A stretch of DNA of 64,000 nt. Origin: Rossellomorea pakistanensis (GTDB taxonomy: Bacteria > Bacillota > Bacilli > Bacillales > Bacillaceae_B). Location: assembly GCF_016908495.1 (NCBI RefSeq), contig NZ_JAFBDZ010000002.1, positions 310,001 to 374,000 of the forward strand, given 5' to 3'. Under the pieces are notes generated by a model. It saw nothing but the letters and a program-made list of their open reading frames with translations. It was not told where the DNA came from and did not search any database. Position numbers and translations under genes: made by a program. Each line of letters opens with the position of its first letter. Positions within the stretch are counted from its first letter, which is position 1. This document shows positions 35,640 through 44,758 of this stretch, piece after piece.

Positions 35640-36137
35640 TTAAAAATGGATATATTTCTTATATTCACCAGTTTTCCTGAAAGTATTAATTAACTAAGTG
35701 AAATTAAATGGTAGATTCTATTATTAATTCTTCGGTTAATTGAAGTAATCCAAAACATAAAAGGCTGAAGATTTCTTTTTGATTGTTGAGTATTATAAGG
35801 TCATCCTTATATACAAAAGAATGGCGCCCTTTTCTGGAATATTTACAACTTAGCTGGACTTTAAATCACTAACAATAGAGACATATGATAGTAAAAAAGT
35901 TAGAATTATATGTACATGCTTTTGCTGGGGTAAGACAGAGTTGCTGTCATATTCCATTAAGTAAATGAAAATAGAAACGATGAGTCAAGAGAAATATAGA
36001 ATGTACAAAAAGTACGTTTAGTTTTACGGTGAATAAATCCTACGAGCAATATGAAGTGGTAACGCGTGTTGAGTGATAAAAGAGTACTTTATGAACGATC
36101 GCCGAGAGTCTATTGATAAAGGAAGTCGATTATATAA
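35640..36137. other. Intergenic region upstream of regulator 2
   Basis: About 500 AT-rich bases between divergent genes. No copy of the TTAAGG-N8-CCTTAA palindrome, no repeat and no coding remnant recognised. The ribosome site before 36138 is weak (AAAGGAAG, 14 bases away). Confidence 0.4.
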
Positions 36138-37451
36138 ATGTATAAAATTGGATTAGTCGGTCTAAAAACTTCTATAGAACAAATCATAGAGCTTGCAGAA
36201 GAATATAAATATAAGTTGGAATTTATCTCTTTTCCCTATGTAACAACCGACGAAATAAAGAAAATGGTAGAGGAAAATAATTCTTATGTACATGCCTGGC
36301 TTTTTTCTGGTCCAATTCCTTATGAAATAGCGAAAAAAACTATAGGTACAGATAAAATCATGGTCCATGCTCCTGCTACAGAATCAGGTTTTTATCATTC
36401 CCTATTAGAGATGATCTATGAACAAGGAAAAATTATTAAGGAGCTAAGTATTGATGCGATGTCACTAAATGCAATGTCCTCCATCAATATCGTCGAAGAA
36501 GCTGTACCACAGCTGAATATAAAACCCTTAAAGATTCATACGAAAGTGTTTGAGGCAGATGTTGATCTGAATGACTTGTTACATTTTCATCTGAACTTAT
36601 GGAATGAGGGAAAAACAGAAGGGGCTTTTTCTTGTTTCCCATCCGTGTGTGAAGCATTAAGGGAAAAAGGAGTTCCAGCTTATCGGATGTCAATCAGTAA
36701 GATGGAAATTCAACAAACGCTTCGGATTCTTTATGAAAAAGTTAAGGCCTCCTACTTTAAAGATACACAAATTGGAGTCGAAATCATTGAAGTTGAATAT
36801 TTTAACAGAGTAGCAGAGGAAATGAAAACCCCTTATCACTTACAATACTTAGAACTTCGGCTAAAAGAAATGCTGATACAACTTTGTCAAAAAATAAATG
36901 GTTCTTTTTCAGAGAAAGGAAACGGGATCTACATGATTTTTAGTTCCCGCGGCGCCATTGAACAAGAAATTAATACACTTGAAGATACCATCCAAAATTT
37001 AGCTTTTGAAGCTGGTACACCCGTCGCTGTTGGAATTGGTTTTGGTGAGACTGCCTATTCGGCGGAAACCAATGCTTTTCGTGCTATTCAACATTCAAAA
37101 GAGATGAAGAAGCGAGAAATTGTAATTGTTCAAGATGATGGGAAGATTGTTGAATCGCCAGGCAAACAAAAAGAGCTACACTATACCAGCCGTACCTATA
37201 ATGAACGGCTTCTCGAAAAGCTGAAAAAAGGGAATATCGGTGTGAAAACGTATAAAAAGATAGTAGCTCTTATTCGAAGAATGGGATGGCGCGAATTTAC
37301 CACAAAGGAATTAGCGACACATCTTGAAATGACAGAGCGTAATGTTCGGCGCATTGTTGCGAGTATGTGCGAAGTTGAATTGGCACAATGCGTTGGCGAA
37401 AAGGCACACCCCACCCGTGGGAGGCCTAGTAAAATTTATAGATTGTTATAA
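36138..37451 (+). CDS. Transcriptional regulator: sensor domain, degenerate cyclase-like domain and winged helix (paralogue 2)
   Basis: 437 residues, collinear over its whole length with the regulator at 20884. Shared blocks include MYKIG at the start, AWLFSGPIPYEIAK, LLHFHLNLWNEGKTEGA, YFKDTQIGVEIIEVEYF, EKGNGIYMIFSSRGAIEQE, AVGIGFGETAYSAETNAF and the winged helix FTTKELATHLEMTERNVRR with RGRPSKIYRLL at the end. GGDEF residues are absent. It precedes an M20 amidohydrolase and a permease, whose upstream DNA has the same palindrome as at 22280, so the two regulators probably recognise related sites and sense related ligands. Ended by a terminator at 37451. Confidence 0.7.
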   Translation: MYKIGLVGLKTSIEQIIELAEEYKYKLEFISFPYVTTDEIKKMVEENNSYVHAWLFSGPIPYEIAKKTIGTDKIMVHAPATESGFYHSLLEMIYEQGKIIKELSIDAMSLNAMSSINIVEEAVPQLNIKPLKIHTKVFEADVDLNDLLHFHLNLWNEGKTEGAFSCFPSVCEALREKGVPAYRMSISKMEIQQTLRILYEKVKASYFKDTQIGVEIIEVEYFNRVAEEMKTPYHLQYLELRLKEMLIQLCQKINGSFSEKGNGIYMIFSSRGAIEQEINTLEDTIQNLAFEAGTPVAVGIGFGETAYSAETNAFRAIQHSKEMKKREIVIVQDDGKIVESPGKQKELHYTSRTYNERLLEKLKKGNIGVKTYKKIVALIRRMGWREFTTKELATHLEMTERNVRRIVASMCEVELAQCVGEKAHPTRGRPSKIYRLL

Positions 37452-37478
37452 GTACCCAGATTAGGGTGCTTTTTTTTA
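37451..37478 (+). terminator. Terminator of regulator 2
   Basis: AGTACCC pairs with GGGTGCT, six-base loop, followed by T8. The hairpin starts at the last base of the stop codon. Confidence 0.85.
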
Positions 37479-37494
37479 TTCATTTCTGTTAAAA

Positions 37495-37584
37495 GGGGTC
37501 CGGAATCACTATGAACGACTATGTTTTGCGGGTCCTTCTATATATAGGTTGTAGTTCCTGACACCTTGGTTTGGGGACAACCCT
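37495..37584. repeat. GGGCTGTCC palindromic element, copy 2
   Basis: Degraded left end GGGGTCCGGAATCACTATGA, central TTCTATATATAGG, right half TAGTTCCTGACACCTTGG, then TTGGGGACAACCC. Confidence 0.6.
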
Positions 37585-37664
37585 ATTAAATTTAGCCGGG
37601 TGATTTTCTAATTCGATTATTCAGAAATTTGTTGAAATTTAAGCTGTGAAATATTATACTCCAT

Positions 37665-37713
37665 TTAAGGAATTTTTTCCTTAATATAACCTAAAAAGAG
37701 TTGGGTATATAAT
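37665..37713 (+). promoter_or_regulatory. Palindrome TTAAGG-N8-CCTTAA (site S2) and -10 box
   Basis: TTAAGG-AATTTTTT-CCTTAA (37665-37684) has the same arms and spacer length as S1 at 22280. TATAAT follows at 37708-37713, but the -35 position (37685-37690, TATAAC) is poor, so here the palindrome ends where a -35 box would begin. Confidence 0.6.
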
Positions 37714-37741
37714 TTGTTTGAAAAAAAGGGAGTTGTGAAGG

Positions 37742-38935
37742 GTGTCTCAAATGACGATAATTCATCATTTAATCAAGGCTTCTAGAGAGGAAGTGATTGG
37801 ATGGCGGAGATATTTTCATCAGTATCCAGAGCTGTCTTATCAGGAAGAAAATACAGCACAATTTGTTTATGAAATGCTTCAAACATTTGGTGATTTAGAA
37901 ATTACACGTCCAACAAAAACGAGTGTGATGGCTCGTTTAATTGGTCCTAAGCCTGGGAAGGTGATAGCATTGCGAGCAGATATGGATGCGCTTCCAATTG
38001 AAGAGGAGAATGACTTTGATTTTGTGTCACAGAACCCAGGTGTCATGCATGCTTGCGGACACGACGGGCATACGGCGATGCTGCTTGGCGCAGCTAAACT
38101 GTTAACTCAATTAAAAGAACACATTAAAGGGGAAATTCGATTTCTTTTTCAACACGCTGAAGAGTTATTTCCAGGTGGTGCACAAGAAATGGTGAAAGCT
38201 GGTGTATTGGATGGGGTGGATCATGTTATTGGGATTCATCTATGCTCGCCTATTGAGATTGGGAAAATGGCGATTTGTCATGGACCGGCTACCTCAGGGT
38301 CTGATACATTTGACCTTCGCATTCAAGGAAAGGGCGGCCATTCTTCTGAGCCTCATGCAACGGTTGATCCAATTGCAGTTGGATCACAAGTCATTAACAA
38401 CCTTCAGCATATCGTTTCAAGAAATCTTGATCCGCTCGATAAGCTAGTAGTATCCGTGACGAAGTTTCATAGTGGAACCGCTTACAATGTGATTCCTGAT
38501 ATCGCAACCATAAGCGGGTCTGTACGAAGCCTTAATCCGGAACTCCGTCAACAGATTCCAAGTTTAATTGAAAAGATTGTTAAAGGGGTTACGGAAGCCC
38601 ATGATGCCTCATTCGAATTTGATTATCATTTTGGCTACAGCTCCGTTGTAAATGACGATTATGTAAGAGAAGTAATCGAGGAAACCATCATTGATGTATG
38701 GGGAAAAGATACTTTGCTGAAGCTACCGGCGCTTATGAACGGCGAAGACTTTTCCGCATTTTCAGACATAGTGCCAAGTTGTTTCATCTTTGTTGGGGCT
38801 GGAAATCAGAAAAAGGGAATGATCTACCCACACCATCACCCGCGTTTTTCCATTGATGAAGATGCATTAGAAAGGGGTGTCGAATTGTTTGTTCAAACCT
38901 CTTTCAGATTACTGGCGGAGTCGGAAAATAAATAA
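37742..38935 (+). CDS. M20 family amidohydrolase (N-acyl-amino acid hydrolase type)
   Basis: Removes an acyl group from an N-acylated amino acid or similar amide; cytosolic, metal-dependent. 397 residues. Motifs: RYFHQYPELSYQEENTA, ALRADMDALPIEEE, MHACGHDGHTAML (metal ligands), FQHAEELFPGGAQEM (catalytic Glu) and NGEDFSAFSD near the C terminus, as in hippurate and indole-acetyl-amino-acid hydrolases. GTG at 37742 follows GGGAG; ATG at 37751 is an alternative. It is followed 45 bases later by a permease and preceded by site S2. Substrate unknown. Confidence 0.88.
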   Translation: MSQMTIIHHLIKASREEVIGWRRYFHQYPELSYQEENTAQFVYEMLQTFGDLEITRPTKTSVMARLIGPKPGKVIALRADMDALPIEEENDFDFVSQNPGVMHACGHDGHTAMLLGAAKLLTQLKEHIKGEIRFLFQHAEELFPGGAQEMVKAGVLDGVDHVIGIHLCSPIEIGKMAICHGPATSGSDTFDLRIQGKGGHSSEPHATVDPIAVGSQVINNLQHIVSRNLDPLDKLVVSVTKFHSGTAYNVIPDIATISGSVRSLNPELRQQIPSLIEKIVKGVTEAHDASFEFDYHFGYSSVVNDDYVREVIEETIIDVWGKDTLLKLPALMNGEDFSAFSDIVPSCFIFVGAGNQKKGMIYPHHHPRFSIDEDALERGVELFVQTSFRLLAESENK

Positions 38936-38980
38936 AAATGTAATTTATTTCTAACCAAAAAAATAGGAAGGCAAAGGGGT

Positions 38981-40183
38981 GTGAAAAAAATGATCCATGA
39001 ACCTGTCGTAGCAGCAGTGATTATCTTGGCATTAATCGCTGTAGGTGAAATGATTTCTGTATTTACAAGAGCAAGGGTTTCTATGTTCCTTGTTGCCATA
39101 ATAGGTTATCTATTGTTAATTTGGACGGGTATTCTACCACAGGATCTAATCGGAGATTCTAAATTTATTGAGGTTGGTATTGTATTAGGAACAGCACCAA
39201 TCATTATTCACATGGGCACGTTGATTCCTTTGAAAGCTATTCGTAGTCAATGGAAGGCCGTGACCATTTCTTTAATAGGAATTATCTTTGGTGCTGGTCT
39301 CATTCTACTTTTGATTACAATGGTATATAACTATAAAATCGCTGTTGCTGGAGCTGGGCCACTTACTGGAGGAATGATCGCTTTTCTTGTAACCTCTGAA
39401 GGGCTAAAAGAAGTGGGATTAACAAGTCTGGTAACCATATCTGCTTTAATACTATCATTGCAATCACTGTTTGGTATGCCTCTTTCCGCAAATTTGTTAC
39501 GTCGTTATGCATTAAAGTTTCGGAATGCAGGAGATGCCGGAACCTATACAGCTTCCACGCTGGAAGTAGGTGTAGAAAAAGTTTTCGATACAGAAAAAGT
39601 AGCGGGGAAAAATTCCACATGGATTCCGGAAAAATATCAAACCAAGCTTGTTCTTCTTTTCCAGCTATTTATTGGTGGGGCCATTGCCGTGGTATTAGAT
39701 CAACTTACTGGTATACCATATAGTCTGTGGGCGTTAGCTCTCGGGATTGGTGGGAGATTGATTGGTTTTTATCCAGACCGTGTTATGGAACGTGCTAACG
39801 CTTTCACAGTCGGGATGGCTGGACTCGTCATTATGATTATTGCCACCATGAATGAAACTACATTCAGTATGTTTATTGGTTATCTTCCTGAAACATTCTT
39901 AATAATATTTATCGGAATATTAGGGATTTTAATGGGCGGATTCATAGGTTCAAAATTGTTTAAATGGGATCCTTTAAAAGGTCTTCCTGTCGCACTGACA
40001 GCTACAGTGGGGTTCCCTGGTGATTACCTTATTTGTAAAGAAATCAGTAGAAGCGTCGGCAGGAATAAAGAAGAAGAAGAAAGGATATTAAATGAAATAT
40101 TAACCCCAATTTTAGTCGGTGGATTTACAACTGTAACAGCGGGATCCGTCGTAATTGCGAGCATCTTAATCAAAACTTTGTAG
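38981..40183 (+). CDS. Multi-pass membrane protein, probable permease
   Basis: 400 residues with about ten membrane segments (IHEPVVAAVIILALIAVGEM at the start). Gly-rich stretches such as AGPLTGGMIAFLVTSEGL and ALTATVGFPGDYLICKEISR look like substrate-binding re-entrant loops of ion-coupled carriers. I do not recognise a named family with confidence. GTG start after AAGGGGT; ATG at 38990 is possible. Location behind the M20 gene and site S2 suggests import of the amidohydrolase substrate or export of a product. No terminator directly follows. Confidence 0.65.
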   Translation: MKKMIHEPVVAAVIILALIAVGEMISVFTRARVSMFLVAIIGYLLLIWTGILPQDLIGDSKFIEVGIVLGTAPIIIHMGTLIPLKAIRSQWKAVTISLIGIIFGAGLILLLITMVYNYKIAVAGAGPLTGGMIAFLVTSEGLKEVGLTSLVTISALILSLQSLFGMPLSANLLRRYALKFRNAGDAGTYTASTLEVGVEKVFDTEKVAGKNSTWIPEKYQTKLVLLFQLFIGGAIAVVLDQLTGIPYSLWALALGIGGRLIGFYPDRVMERANAFTVGMAGLVIMIIATMNETTFSMFIGYLPETFLIIFIGILGILMGGFIGSKLFKWDPLKGLPVALTATVGFPGDYLICKEISRSVGRNKEEEERILNEILTPILVGGFTTVTAGSVVIASILIKTL

Positions 40184-40450
40184 ACGTTTTGTTACAAAGC
40201 CTCTGTGTCAAGTCCTTAACCGCTTTCTACGCATACATGTACACAAAGAGAAAGGGTGCATTCTATCTACCTTTTGAATACTTTAGATTTTTAAGAATAA
40301 CACAACAGCCGTGGGTATGGTTGGGACCTGAAAGGCTGAAGCAATAGTTTTATCAGGTAAATAAGCCTAGCATACCCGCCCCTCTACGTAAATTCCTATC
40401 TTTTTGTAAGTTGAAAACGGGTTCTGATAATGTTGAGAATATTGATAAAT
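40184..40450. other. Intergenic region after the permease
   Basis: Holds only short imperfect pairings, such as GGGTATG (near 40313) with CATACCC (near 40372). No gene, known RNA or repeat was recognised. Confidence 0.35.
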
Positions 40451-40452
40451 AA

Positions 40453-40494
40453 AAAAACAGGTGTGAAATCACATTGATTTCACACCTGTTTTTT
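40453..40494. terminator. Strong bidirectional terminator
   Basis: AAAAACAGGTGTGAAATCA pairs perfectly with TGATTTCACACCTGTTTTT around a three-base loop, with A-run and T-run flanks. Its length and symmetry are striking for an isolated terminator. Confidence 0.85.
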
Positions 40495-40636
40495 GCCGCT
40501 AAAAGTATTACATATAATATCTGATGTTGTTTAAGGGTGGGATGATCTATTACAAGTTTTTCTGTTTTATAATTACTTTTTTCTAAGATCTCAGCATCTT
40601 CATTGACAAAGCTTTTAATGAGGAATAAAATTCAAG

Positions 40637-40658
40637 TATTCAATAAACTAGTTGAATA
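40637..40658 (+). promoter_or_regulatory. ArsR-type operator TATTCAA-N8-TTGAATA
   Basis: Perfect seven-base arms TATTCAA (40637-40643) and TTGAATA (40652-40658), 20 bases before the start of the ArsR-rhodanese gene. Such palindromes are typical of the ArsR/SmtB family, so autoregulation is likely. Confidence 0.65.
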
Positions 40659-40677
40659 GATTGATGGTGAATGTTGC

Positions 40678-41337
40678 ATGACAAATGAACGAAATTTAAA
40701 AGATTTATTATATCAAGAGTTTGCAAGAATCGGGAAAAGCCTTTCTAGCCCGAAAAGATTAGAAATTCTTGACCTATTATCTCAAGGTCCAAAGTCTGTA
40801 GAAGCTTTATCAAAAGGAACGTCTATGTCTGTTGCGAATGTATCCCAACATTTGCAAACACTTTCTAATTCTAGATTAGTAAGGTTTAAGAAGAAGGGGA
40901 ATTACGTCATATACGAGCTTGCAGATGAGGCGATTTTGGGCTTTTTAGGTTCTTTGCACACTTTATCAGAAAAACAGTTTGTACAGGTTCAGCAAATTAA
41001 ACAAGAGTTCTTAAATAATAAATTTGAGGTGGATGGGGTTTCCCTTCCAGAACTTAAAGATCGAATGGAGAAAGGTGAAGTTTTATTAATAGATGTGCGA
41101 CCGAAGGAAGAATATGAAGAAGCTCATATACCTGGTGCTGTTTCTATGCCGATTGAAGAATTAAAAGAGAAACTTTCTTCTTTACCAACCGATAATGATG
41201 TCGTTGCCTATTGTAGAGGCCCTTACTGTTTAATGGCGGTAGAAGCTGTAGAACTTTTAAGGTCCAGAGGGGTTAAGGCATTTCGTTTAGAAGAAGGTGT
41301 TCATGATTGGAAACAGTTCATGGACCAACTTACCTAA
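40678..41337 (+). CDS. ArsR-type HTH and rhodanese fusion protein
   Basis: 219 residues. Residues 10-95 are an ArsR winged helix (SSPKRLEILDLLSQGPKSVE, MSVANVSQHLQTLSNSRLV). Residues 117-219 are a rhodanese domain (LLIDVRPKEEYEEAHIPGAV) with active-site loop YCRGPYC: Cys179 and, five residues on, Cys184. The fusion suggests sensing of persulfide or of a thiol-reactive compound through the rhodanese cysteine. A fitting palindromic operator lies just upstream. An MFS transporter gene follows after 142 bases and is the likely target. Architecture is certain, ligand inferred. Confidence 0.85.
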   Translation: MTNERNLKDLLYQEFARIGKSLSSPKRLEILDLLSQGPKSVEALSKGTSMSVANVSQHLQTLSNSRLVRFKKKGNYVIYELADEAILGFLGSLHTLSEKQFVQVQQIKQEFLNNKFEVDGVSLPELKDRMEKGEVLLIDVRPKEEYEEAHIPGAVSMPIEELKEKLSSLPTDNDVVAYCRGPYCLMAVEAVELLRSRGVKAFRLEEGVHDWKQFMDQLT

Positions 41338-41479
41338 TGGAATGTGGTAAAAATCAAGATCATTAGGCGAACATCTTCATGTCCAATTTTTACAATGTTA
41401 GATTGGTATTGCATGTAGAATGGGCTGACTAGATGTTTTATAGACTGTAGACGAATTTTTAAGAAGAAGGTGTAGGCAA

Positions 41480-42757
41480 ATGTCTAGTAATGCGTATGAT
41501 TTGGCCCAGAATGATGTAGATTCTTCAGAAAAACAAAAAATGTTATATAAACGCACATTATGGATTGTATGTATTTCACAAATTTTTGGTGGGGCAGGGT
41601 TAGCTGCTGGAATTACGGTGGGGGCACTTCTAGCACAGCAAATGCTTGGAACAAATGCATTTGCAGGACTTCCAGCTGCTTTATTTACTTTAGGCTCTGC
41701 GGGAACGGCTTTAATTGTAGGGAGACTTTCACAGCGTTATGGACGTCGAACCGGGCTCACGACTGGTTTTATAACAGGAGGACTTGGAGCCATCGGTGTG
41801 GTGATTGCCGCTGTAACCAATAGTATTTTCCTCTTATTTGCTTCCTTATTTATTTATGGTGCCGGTACAGCGACAAATTTACAGGTCCGTTATGCAGGAA
41901 CGGACTTGGCGAATAAAAAACAACGAGCGACTGCTATTAGTATTACGATGGTTTCGACAACGTTTGGTGCCGTTGCAGGTCCCAACTTAGTAGGGGTAAT
42001 GGGCAATTTTGCTCTTTCTCTTGGCGTTCCAGCACTTGCAGGTCCTTTTATTTTATCTGCAGCAGCCTTTATCTTAGCCGGTCTTGTACTTTACGTATTC
42101 CTTCGTCCAGACCCTTTACTTATAGCCAAGACGATAGACTCATATAAAAAAGAGCATTTGGCAACGGATGATCCAATAAGAAATAAAAGGGGCGTGGCGG
42201 TCGGTGCCACAGTGATGGTCGTTTCTCAAATTGTGATGGTGGCCATTATGACCATGACCCCTGTGCATATGGAACATCATGGGCATGACCTAAGTGAAGT
42301 CGGTCTCGTGATTGGTTTTCATATAGGGTCCATGTACCTTCCTTCACTCGTGACAGGAGTTCTTGTCGATAAAATTGGTCGAACTGCGATGACAGTTGCT
42401 TCTGGAGCTACCCTTTTACTAGCGGGTGTAATAGCAGCGATGGCTCCAAGTGATTCTATGATTCTCCTAGTCATTGCGCTTTCTTTACTTGGATTGGGAT
42501 GGAATTTTGGTTTGATAAGCGGGACTGCTCAGATTGTGGATTCAACGGAATCCTCCACACGTGCTAAAACTCAAGGCTCAGTGGATGTTTTTATTGCACT
42601 TGCTGGTGCTTCTGGTGGAGCGATGTCTGGGATGGTGGTAGCGAATTCAAGCTATGCCACCTTATCCTTAGCTGGGGGAATTTTATCCTTATTCCTCATT
42701 CCTGTCGTGGTATGGTTTCGTAGGGATAAAAAAATGAAGGAAATAGAAAATGAATAG
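41480..42757 (+). CDS. MFS transporter
   Basis: 425 residues with twelve membrane segments in two halves. The cytoplasmic loop motif GRLSQRYGRRTG between segments 2 and 3 marks the major facilitator family; GPNLVGVMGNFA resembles motif C of drug-exporting antiporters. AGAAGGTG precedes the ATG. Downstream of, and probably controlled by, the ArsR-rhodanese protein, so export of a sulfur- or thiol-active toxic compound is plausible but unproven. Terminator at 42793. Confidence 0.85.
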   Translation: MSSNAYDLAQNDVDSSEKQKMLYKRTLWIVCISQIFGGAGLAAGITVGALLAQQMLGTNAFAGLPAALFTLGSAGTALIVGRLSQRYGRRTGLTTGFITGGLGAIGVVIAAVTNSIFLLFASLFIYGAGTATNLQVRYAGTDLANKKQRATAISITMVSTTFGAVAGPNLVGVMGNFALSLGVPALAGPFILSAAAFILAGLVLYVFLRPDPLLIAKTIDSYKKEHLATDDPIRNKRGVAVGATVMVVSQIVMVAIMTMTPVHMEHHGHDLSEVGLVIGFHIGSMYLPSLVTGVLVDKIGRTAMTVASGATLLLAGVIAAMAPSDSMILLVIALSLLGLGWNFGLISGTAQIVDSTESSTRAKTQGSVDVFIALAGASGGAMSGMVVANSSYATLSLAGGILSLFLIPVVVWFRRDKKMKEIENE

Positions 42758-42792
42758 TAAGATCCTTTATCGTCTATAAAATACCTTACTTT

Positions 42793-42830
42793 AAAAAACC
42801 GTTTTCGACGGTAGTCAAAAACGGTTTTTT
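42793..42830. terminator. Terminator after the MFS gene
   Basis: AAAAAACCGTTTTCGAC pairs with GTCAAAAACGGTTTTTT, four-base loop; symmetric and probably active from both sides. Confidence 0.9.
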
Positions 42831-42997
42831 ATATTTTCTAAAATAAGGCTTGTCATTCATCTTGTGCCCAACCATTTTCCATCCCAGTGTACATCTTTAT
42901 TTTTGGATTATGGTTGCCTTGGCACTTAAAATTGATACGGAATGCGTCAGACAAATAGCAAGGTTATCTTCATTTCGGAATAGTTCAACAAACTAAA

Positions 42998-43813
42998 TTA
43001 CTTGTGAGGCTCAGCAGGATGAACAATGGTGTTCAATAATCCCCCAATGATTATAATCATCGCAGATAGATAAAACCAAAGCATTAATACGATAATACTT
43101 CCTAACTGACCATAAAGGACGGAATAATTACTCTTGCTTACATAAGAGGCAAACCATAATGAAACCATTTGCCAACCTATAGTTGAGAAAATAGCTCCTG
43201 GTAAGACGTTTGCCACTCTAAGCTTGACATTAGGGGCGAAAAAGTAGAGACCTATAAAAAAGAGAACGATAAACAAGGACCCGATTCCCCACTGAATAAA
43301 AATCCACAGGTCTTGAAACCTCTCAATAGAGAAAACTCCCTCTAGGTAATGCCTCACCACTCTTTCAAAAACAGGAATAACAACCGAAAATAGAATGGCA
43401 ATCATAAAACCGATTGTAAGTAGCAAACCTTCTATCAATTGCTTTAGAAAGTTTTCTTTCGCTTGAAAAGCATAGGCATCATTGAGAATGCGCTTAATGC
43501 ATTGAAATCCCATAGAAGAGAGCCATAGGGTAATGATTAAACTAAACGACAGAAGATCCTTTTTTTGCTTCACTAATGTATAGGACAAGGTATTTTCTAT
43601 CAACTTATACGTCCCTTCAGGAGCAAAAGGCCTGACCAGATCTAATATATATTCTTCCTGGAGAGGCAAATAAGGAATCAGGGAATAGATGACTAATAGA
43701 AACGGAAAGATCGACATTAGAAAATAATAAGCCATTTGAGCAGAGAGATCGTACACCCTGAATTTGAAAAAACGGTAGCCTAATTGGTGAAGGATAGAAA
43801 GGATATTCATCAT
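42998..43813 (-). CDS. YihY/BrkB family membrane protein
   Basis: 271 residues with six membrane segments. Family blocks: AYYFLMSIFPFLLVIYSLIP at residues 27-46, the helix YAFQAKENFLKQLIEGLL, FFAPNVKLRVANVLPGAIF and YGQLGSIIVLMLWFYLSAMI. Formerly annotated RNase BN; the true role is unknown, possibly envelope transport. GGAG stands 5 bases before ATG 43813 and 8 before ATG 43810, either of which may be used. Single gene. Confidence 0.85.
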   Translation of the reverse strand: MMNILSILHQLGYRFFKFRVYDLSAQMAYYFLMSIFPFLLVIYSLIPYLPLQEEYILDLVRPFAPEGTYKLIENTLSYTLVKQKKDLLSFSLIITLWLSSMGFQCIKRILNDAYAFQAKENFLKQLIEGLLLTIGFMIAILFSVVIPVFERVVRHYLEGVFSIERFQDLWIFIQWGIGSLFIVLFFIGLYFFAPNVKLRVANVLPGAIFSTIGWQMVSLWFASYVSKSNYSVLYGQLGSIIVLMLWFYLSAMIIIIGGLLNTIVHPAEPHK

Positions 43814-43829
43814 CAATACTCCTTGTCTG

Positions 43830-44050
43830 GATTAGTCGCAACTATACTTGTCCTGTATTATTCTTACTCTCTACATTGGTTAATATAGAACAAAGATTAT
43901 TTAAAAATGAGCATACCGGCGTTTAGCTATATTTTGAATAGCGAAATACTGTTTGCTGGCGGTATCCATATAAATAGAATACCCTTATTTTAAAGAGTCA
44001 AAATTCTATTTATCATTCTGAGTGAGGAACAACGATAAAGAAATTCAAAT
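43830..44050. other. Intergenic region between YihY and the SRPBCC gene
   Basis: AT-rich, with a long-looped inverted repeat ATACCG (43913-43918) / CGGTAT (43960-43965). Nothing else recognised. Confidence 0.3.
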
Positions 44051-44095
44051 AAAAAAGCCTAATTTCTCGCTTGAAATTGAGAGGAATTAGGCTTT
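44051..44095 (-). terminator. Terminator of the SRPBCC gene
   Basis: On the minus strand AAGCCTAATTCCTC pairs with GAGAAATTAGGCTT, followed by T-rich sequence. Confidence 0.8.
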
Positions 44096-44159
44096 AATTC
44101 TTATTAGAGTGTTACTTGCACTACAAGTGGATTACAGATACGAAAGTTGTCCATTCAAT

Positions 44160-44642
44160 TCACGAAAATTGGTTGACGATCCTTACATATTTTCCATGAT
44201 AGTTCTCCCATTCTCCTTTTGGAAAGTCCATCTGTTGACCTTCCAGTAAAGCACTAAACATATCAAGACATACATGCCATCCGGCAAGATCTACAGAAGT
44301 ATGGTCACTCAGGCTAGGAATAAATTCTTTTAATACTAATAAACAATCATCGTCTTTAGGAAAAAGCTCGAATCGAACCCAACCTTCTCCCCATTCGAAT
44401 TGCAAGTATGCCATTTCTTTAAAGTCCATAATCGCAATATCAAAAGATTTCCCTGTCCCATCGTTCATATTGAACTTAATTGTTCCTCCTTCTCGCAGGT
44501 CTACAACTTGAAGGTTAGACATCCATTTTTCCAAATTACCATTTTCCGTTAAAGTCACCCAAACGTTTTCAACGGAATGATGTAATGGCCGATTATATGT
44601 AGCGATATAGCCACCTTTAACCATTTCTACTACTGCTAGCAT
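44160..44642 (-). CDS. SRPBCC (AHSA1-like) domain protein
   Basis: 160-residue START-like ligand-binding fold. It begins YIATYNRPLHHSVENVWVTL, has LEKWMSNLQVVDLREGGTIK and the C-terminal helix AGWHVCLDMFSALLEG, all typical of the Activator of Hsp90 ATPase-like family found widely in Bacilli. The ligand and role are unknown. An in-frame ATG at 44660 exists, but GAGGAGGAGG fixes the ATG at 44642. Single gene with its own terminator. Confidence 0.85.
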   Translation of the reverse strand: MLAVVEMVKGGYIATYNRPLHHSVENVWVTLTENGNLEKWMSNLQVVDLREGGTIKFNMNDGTGKSFDIAIMDFKEMAYLQFEWGEGWVRFELFPKDDDCLLVLKEFIPSLSDHTSVDLAGWHVCLDMFSALLEGQQMDFPKGEWENYHGKYVRIVNQFS

Positions 44643-44758
44643 AAAATTCCTCCTCCTCATCCAATAATAGTTCTGGCTCTAACTTGTCCGTCTTCTGCGA
44701 ATTCTCGTATTTATATCCTTATATTACTGGGTGGTAGTGGAAAAGTCGAATTAATATG

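Noticed and set aside
40184..40450. Possible riboswitch in the paired GGGTATG/CATACCC region
   Set aside because: No conserved core of a known riboswitch class was recognised and the gene downstream has its own operator much closer.
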